Shown in pieces: positions 4,278-6,587 of a DNA stretch of 6,587 nt (position 1 is the first letter of the stretch; each line of letters opens with the position of its first letter). Source of the stretch: Hodarchaeum sp048939725 (GTDB lineage: Archaea > Asgardarchaeota > Heimdallarchaeia > Hodarchaeales > Hodarchaeaceae); assembly GCA_048939725.1 (NCBI GenBank), contig JBHLPG010000220.1:1-6587 (forward strand), in the 5' to 3' direction. The position numbers and the translations under genes were made by a program. The notes below the pieces were generated by a model. The model saw only the letters and a program-made list of their open reading frames with translations. It made no database searches and was not told where the DNA came from.

Positions 4278-6587
4278 ATGGAATTGAAAATGAATTATAA
4301 GAGATTCTTAAATGAATCCCGGCAAAATTTTGGTGATTCTCCTAGGAAATTTGGTTTTTTTAGTAAATCTTATCTTAAAATTAAGCCACCTAGTTGGCTT
4401 GATCGTCAAATTAAAGTTAGGAAGCGCTTATCTTACAAATATCTCACGGAACTCTATAATCGTCAGGAATTGTTATATAAATATGGCAAAGTCGTTTGGG
4501 GGTGTATTATCCATGCAAATGTAAAGCTTTTTGAGAGAGGGAAATTTGATAGTCCTGCTGCAATTGTCTATAGTTTAAATGAAATTCTTGATGATGATCT
4601 GACAAAAATAATATCTGTTTCAAATCAATTATATTCATTGAAAGGAAAACAAACTGATCCTGAACTCCAAAAGATTTCTGACAAATTAGCTGGTGAATTT
4701 ACAATAGATTTGAAACTTTCAGTACCAACCAAAATTACATCTGGAATTAAATATTATTACGCTGTAACCGTTGTAATAAGAAAACATTTACCTGAAAGCT
4801 ATCTTGCAGGAAAATTTTTTCCACTACTAGTCTGTCCTGAAAAAACTGATGCTTGTATGATACTTCCAAGCAAATTTTGGTCGAAGGAATTCATATCTAA
4901 GTGTTGGATGGGAGGAAAAACTGCGGAAAAATATAATAAAAAAGGACTTTCTGACTTAAAATCCAAATGCTATAATAGTGCTATTAAAAATTTTGATAAA
5001 GCTGTTAAGTTAAATCCACTAGATTTAATTTATCATAATAACCTTGGATATACATACTATTTAGCAGGAGAATTTGATAATGCAATTAGTGCCTATACAA
5101 TTGCACTAGAACTAAATCCAACTGATTCAAGAACATTGTTTGGAATTGCAAGAATTTATTTTACACAGAATAAGCTATCAAAAGCAATTCAAAAATATGA
5201 GCAAATATATGAAGTCGATCCAGATTTCAAGAGAATATCCATTCCATGGGTTGAGTGTTTAAACTCACTAGGAAGATATGAAGAAAGTACTAAAATGATT
5301 AAACTCTTTCTTGAAGATCAAGAAAGCATGGATACGACTGTTAGAGCAATTTTCTGCAATTACTGGGGAGTCGCTCTAATCAAACTAAATAAATTTGATG
5401 AAGCAATTGATAAATTTGAACAAGCCCTAAATTTTAAACCAGATTTTGGGTTAGTCTATGAGAATTGGGCTTTTGTTTTGGATTTATTAGGTCTTGAAGA
5501 AGAATCAAATCAAAAATTTCAACAGGCAATTGATATTCTTTCTCAAAAGGATGATTCTTCAGAACTCATTGATGTTTATACTTCTTGGATAAGGAGTCTA
5601 TTCGCAAAAAACGAGATAGAAGCAGCTAATGAAGAAATAGAAGCTTTGTTAAAAATAGATCCAAATAATCCTGTTGCATTGAATTACAAGGCAAAAGGAC
5701 TGTTCTTAAAAGGCAATCCCGAAGAAGCACTTGGAATTTATCAAAAGATTATTGAATCTTCTCCATACTTCGGCTTAGCTTACTCTAATTACATTTTTAC
5801 GCTTGGAAATCTTGGAAAGTTTGATGAGATCCAGCCTATATATGAAAGAACTCTCAAATTGAATTTAAATGACCCTCGAATTGAGCGAACTTATGCTTTT
5901 GTTTTAGTTGCCCAAAATAAGCTTAATGAAGCCAATTTAATATTTCAAAAAGCCATTGATAAAGATCCCATGCTTTTAGAAGTTTATTTTCCTTGGATTG
6001 AATGTTTAATGAGGCTTGAGGACTATCACGCAGTTATTGAAAAAGTAAAAACTGTTTTGTCTATTGATTCCGAAAATGCGGAAGCTTATAATTATTGGGG
6101 TGTTGCTTTATTAAATCTCAAAGAATTTAACGAAAGTATTCAGAAATTTGAACATGCAGTGAAACTTAATTCCGAATTCTCTTTAGCATATGAAAACCTA
6201 GGTTTTGTTCACTTCGAACTCGGGCAATTTGAACAAGCATTAACTTTTATTGAAAAAGCAACCAAAGTTAATCCATTTAATTTCCAAGCACTATTTCTAT
6301 GGGGATTAGGATTAAGACATTTGGGAAATTACGAAGGAGCCCTTGAAAAATTCGAACAGCTAATAACCTTAATTCCAAAACATTCAATGGGTTATTATCA
6401 ATTTGGGATAACGTTGAATCAATTAGGACAATTAGATGAAGCTCATAAAAATATCCAGAAAGCGATCGAATTAGAACCTAATAATGGAATGTATTACAAT
6501 GCTTTAGGTATTAATGCAATGGGTAGGGATCTTATTGAACAAGCATTTGAGTGTTTCAAAAAAGCAATAGAGTTGAATCCCGAACTA
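4278..6587 (+). CDS. Large TPR protein with uncharacterised N-terminal domain (C-terminus beyond window)
   Basis: The frame is open without interruption for 770 codons to the window edge; an in-frame TAA (4269-4271) lies just upstream. ATG 4278 is taken as the start, with ATG 4290 as the alternative. Residues 1-50 are basic (SPRKFGFFSKS, RQIKVRKR). Residues 51-215 form a globular region I do not recognise, with LYNRQELLYKYGKVVWGCII (59-78), IRKHLPESYLAGKFFPLLV (167-185) and MILPSKFW (194-201). From about 216 to the end come roughly 16 consecutive 34-residue TPRs, many with canonical consensus such as the stretch AYENLGFVHFELGQFEQAL. No signal peptide or membrane helix is seen. TPR solenoids bind other proteins or peptides, so the N-terminal region may be the effector or targeting part. 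Cytoplasmic location is inferred. A partial second enzymatic domain past the edge cannot be excluded. Confidence 0.9.
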   Translation, partial: MELKMNYKRFLNESRQNFGDSPRKFGFFSKSYLKIKPPSWLDRQIKVRKRLSYKYLTELYNRQELLYKYGKVVWGCIIHANVKLFERGKFDSPAAIVYSLNEILDDDLTKIISVSNQLYSLKGKQTDPELQKISDKLAGEFTIDLKLSVPTKITSGIKYYYAVTVVIRKHLPESYLAGKFFPLLVCPEKTDACMILPSKFWSKEFISKCWMGGKTAEKYNKKGLSDLKSKCYNSAIKNFDKAVKLNPLDLIYHNNLGYTYYLAGEFDNAISAYTIALELNPTDSRTLFGIARIYFTQNKLSKAIQKYEQIYEVDPDFKRISIPWVECLNSLGRYEESTKMIKLFLEDQESMDTTVRAIFCNYWGVALIKLNKFDEAIDKFEQALNFKPDFGLVYENWAFVLDLLGLEEESNQKFQQAIDILSQKDDSSELIDVYTSWIRSLFAKNEIEAANEEIEALLKIDPNNPVALNYKAKGLFLKGNPEEALGIYQKIIESSPYFGLAYSNYIFTLGNLGKFDEIQPIYERTLKLNLNDPRIERTYAFVLVAQNKLNEANLIFQKAIDKDPMLLEVYFPWIECLMRLEDYHAVIEKVKTVLSIDSENAEAYNYWGVALLNLKEFNESIQKFEHAVKLNSEFSLAYENLGFVHFELGQFEQALTFIEKATKVNPFNFQALFLWGLGLRHLGNYEGALEKFEQLITLIPKHSMGYYQFGITLNQLGQLDEAHKNIQKAIELEPNNGMYYNALGINAMGRDLIEQAFECFKKAIELNPEL
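4920..6587 (+). repeat. TPR array, about 16 repeats, continuing past the window
   Basis: The repeats have a 34-residue (102-bp) period with occasional 2-5 residue insertions. Positions where Trp or Tyr, Gly and Ala recur match the TPR consensus (W/Y-x2-L/I-G-x-A/L, then A-x3-F/Y-x2-A-L, ending N/D-P). Repeats 12-16 (about 6080 onward) are the most regular. Repeats 4, 6, 7 and 11 (about 5235, 5450, 5560 and 5970) are divergent. Three larger modules are visible within 5247-6285, marked by PW/SW-[VI]-x2-[SC]-L, NY-x-G and L-[AV]-Y-x-N. Confidence 0.88.

Noticed and set aside
4312..4524. Plus-strand open frame of 70 codons
   Set aside because: It is an out-of-frame shadow of the large TPR gene, whose frame is continuous from 4278 to the window edge.

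Overview
The window is AT-rich and most likely archaeal. TATA-like boxes sit at plausible distances upstream of most genes, and Shine-Dalgarno sequences resemble the archaeal AGGAGGTGAT consensus. The gene types also fit: a secreted repeat protein with many N-glycosylation sequons, large TPR proteins, and a small four-helix membrane protein. An Asgard-type (Promethearchaeota) genome is my best guess, from protein style only; no rRNA, tRNA or other taxonomic marker is present.

Layout. Positions 1-940 (minus) hold the 5' part of a secreted protein: a signal peptide followed by 109-residue pre-peptidase C-terminal (PPC)-like repeats, running off the left edge. Positions 941-1140 hold its promoter, with a TATA box inside an imperfect inverted repeat. 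Positions 1141-1766 (plus) carry what looks like a decayed CPBP (CAAX/Rce1-type) intramembrane protease. Two of its blocks are separated by about 275 bp of non-coding DNA that contains a 12-bp inverted repeat. Positions 1813-2763 and 2909-3346 (both minus) encode an NAD(P)H-dependent MDR-family oxidoreductase and a four-helix membrane protein. A compact divergent promoter region at 3347-3461 separates these from two plus-strand TPR genes: a 249-residue TPR protein (3462-4211), and a very large TPR protein that starts at 4278 and is still open at 6587 (770 codons visible).

The genes do not form an obvious pathway. The two TPR genes are adjacent and co-oriented and may be co-transcribed, although the second has a possible promoter of its own. 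The most notable items are the mosaic PPC repeats, the degraded CPBP gene with its foreign-looking gap, and the large TPR protein. The last has an unfamiliar 215-residue N-terminal region and a higher-order pattern of three-TPR modules. I found no CRISPR array, RNA gene, intact transposon or clear multi-gene defence system.
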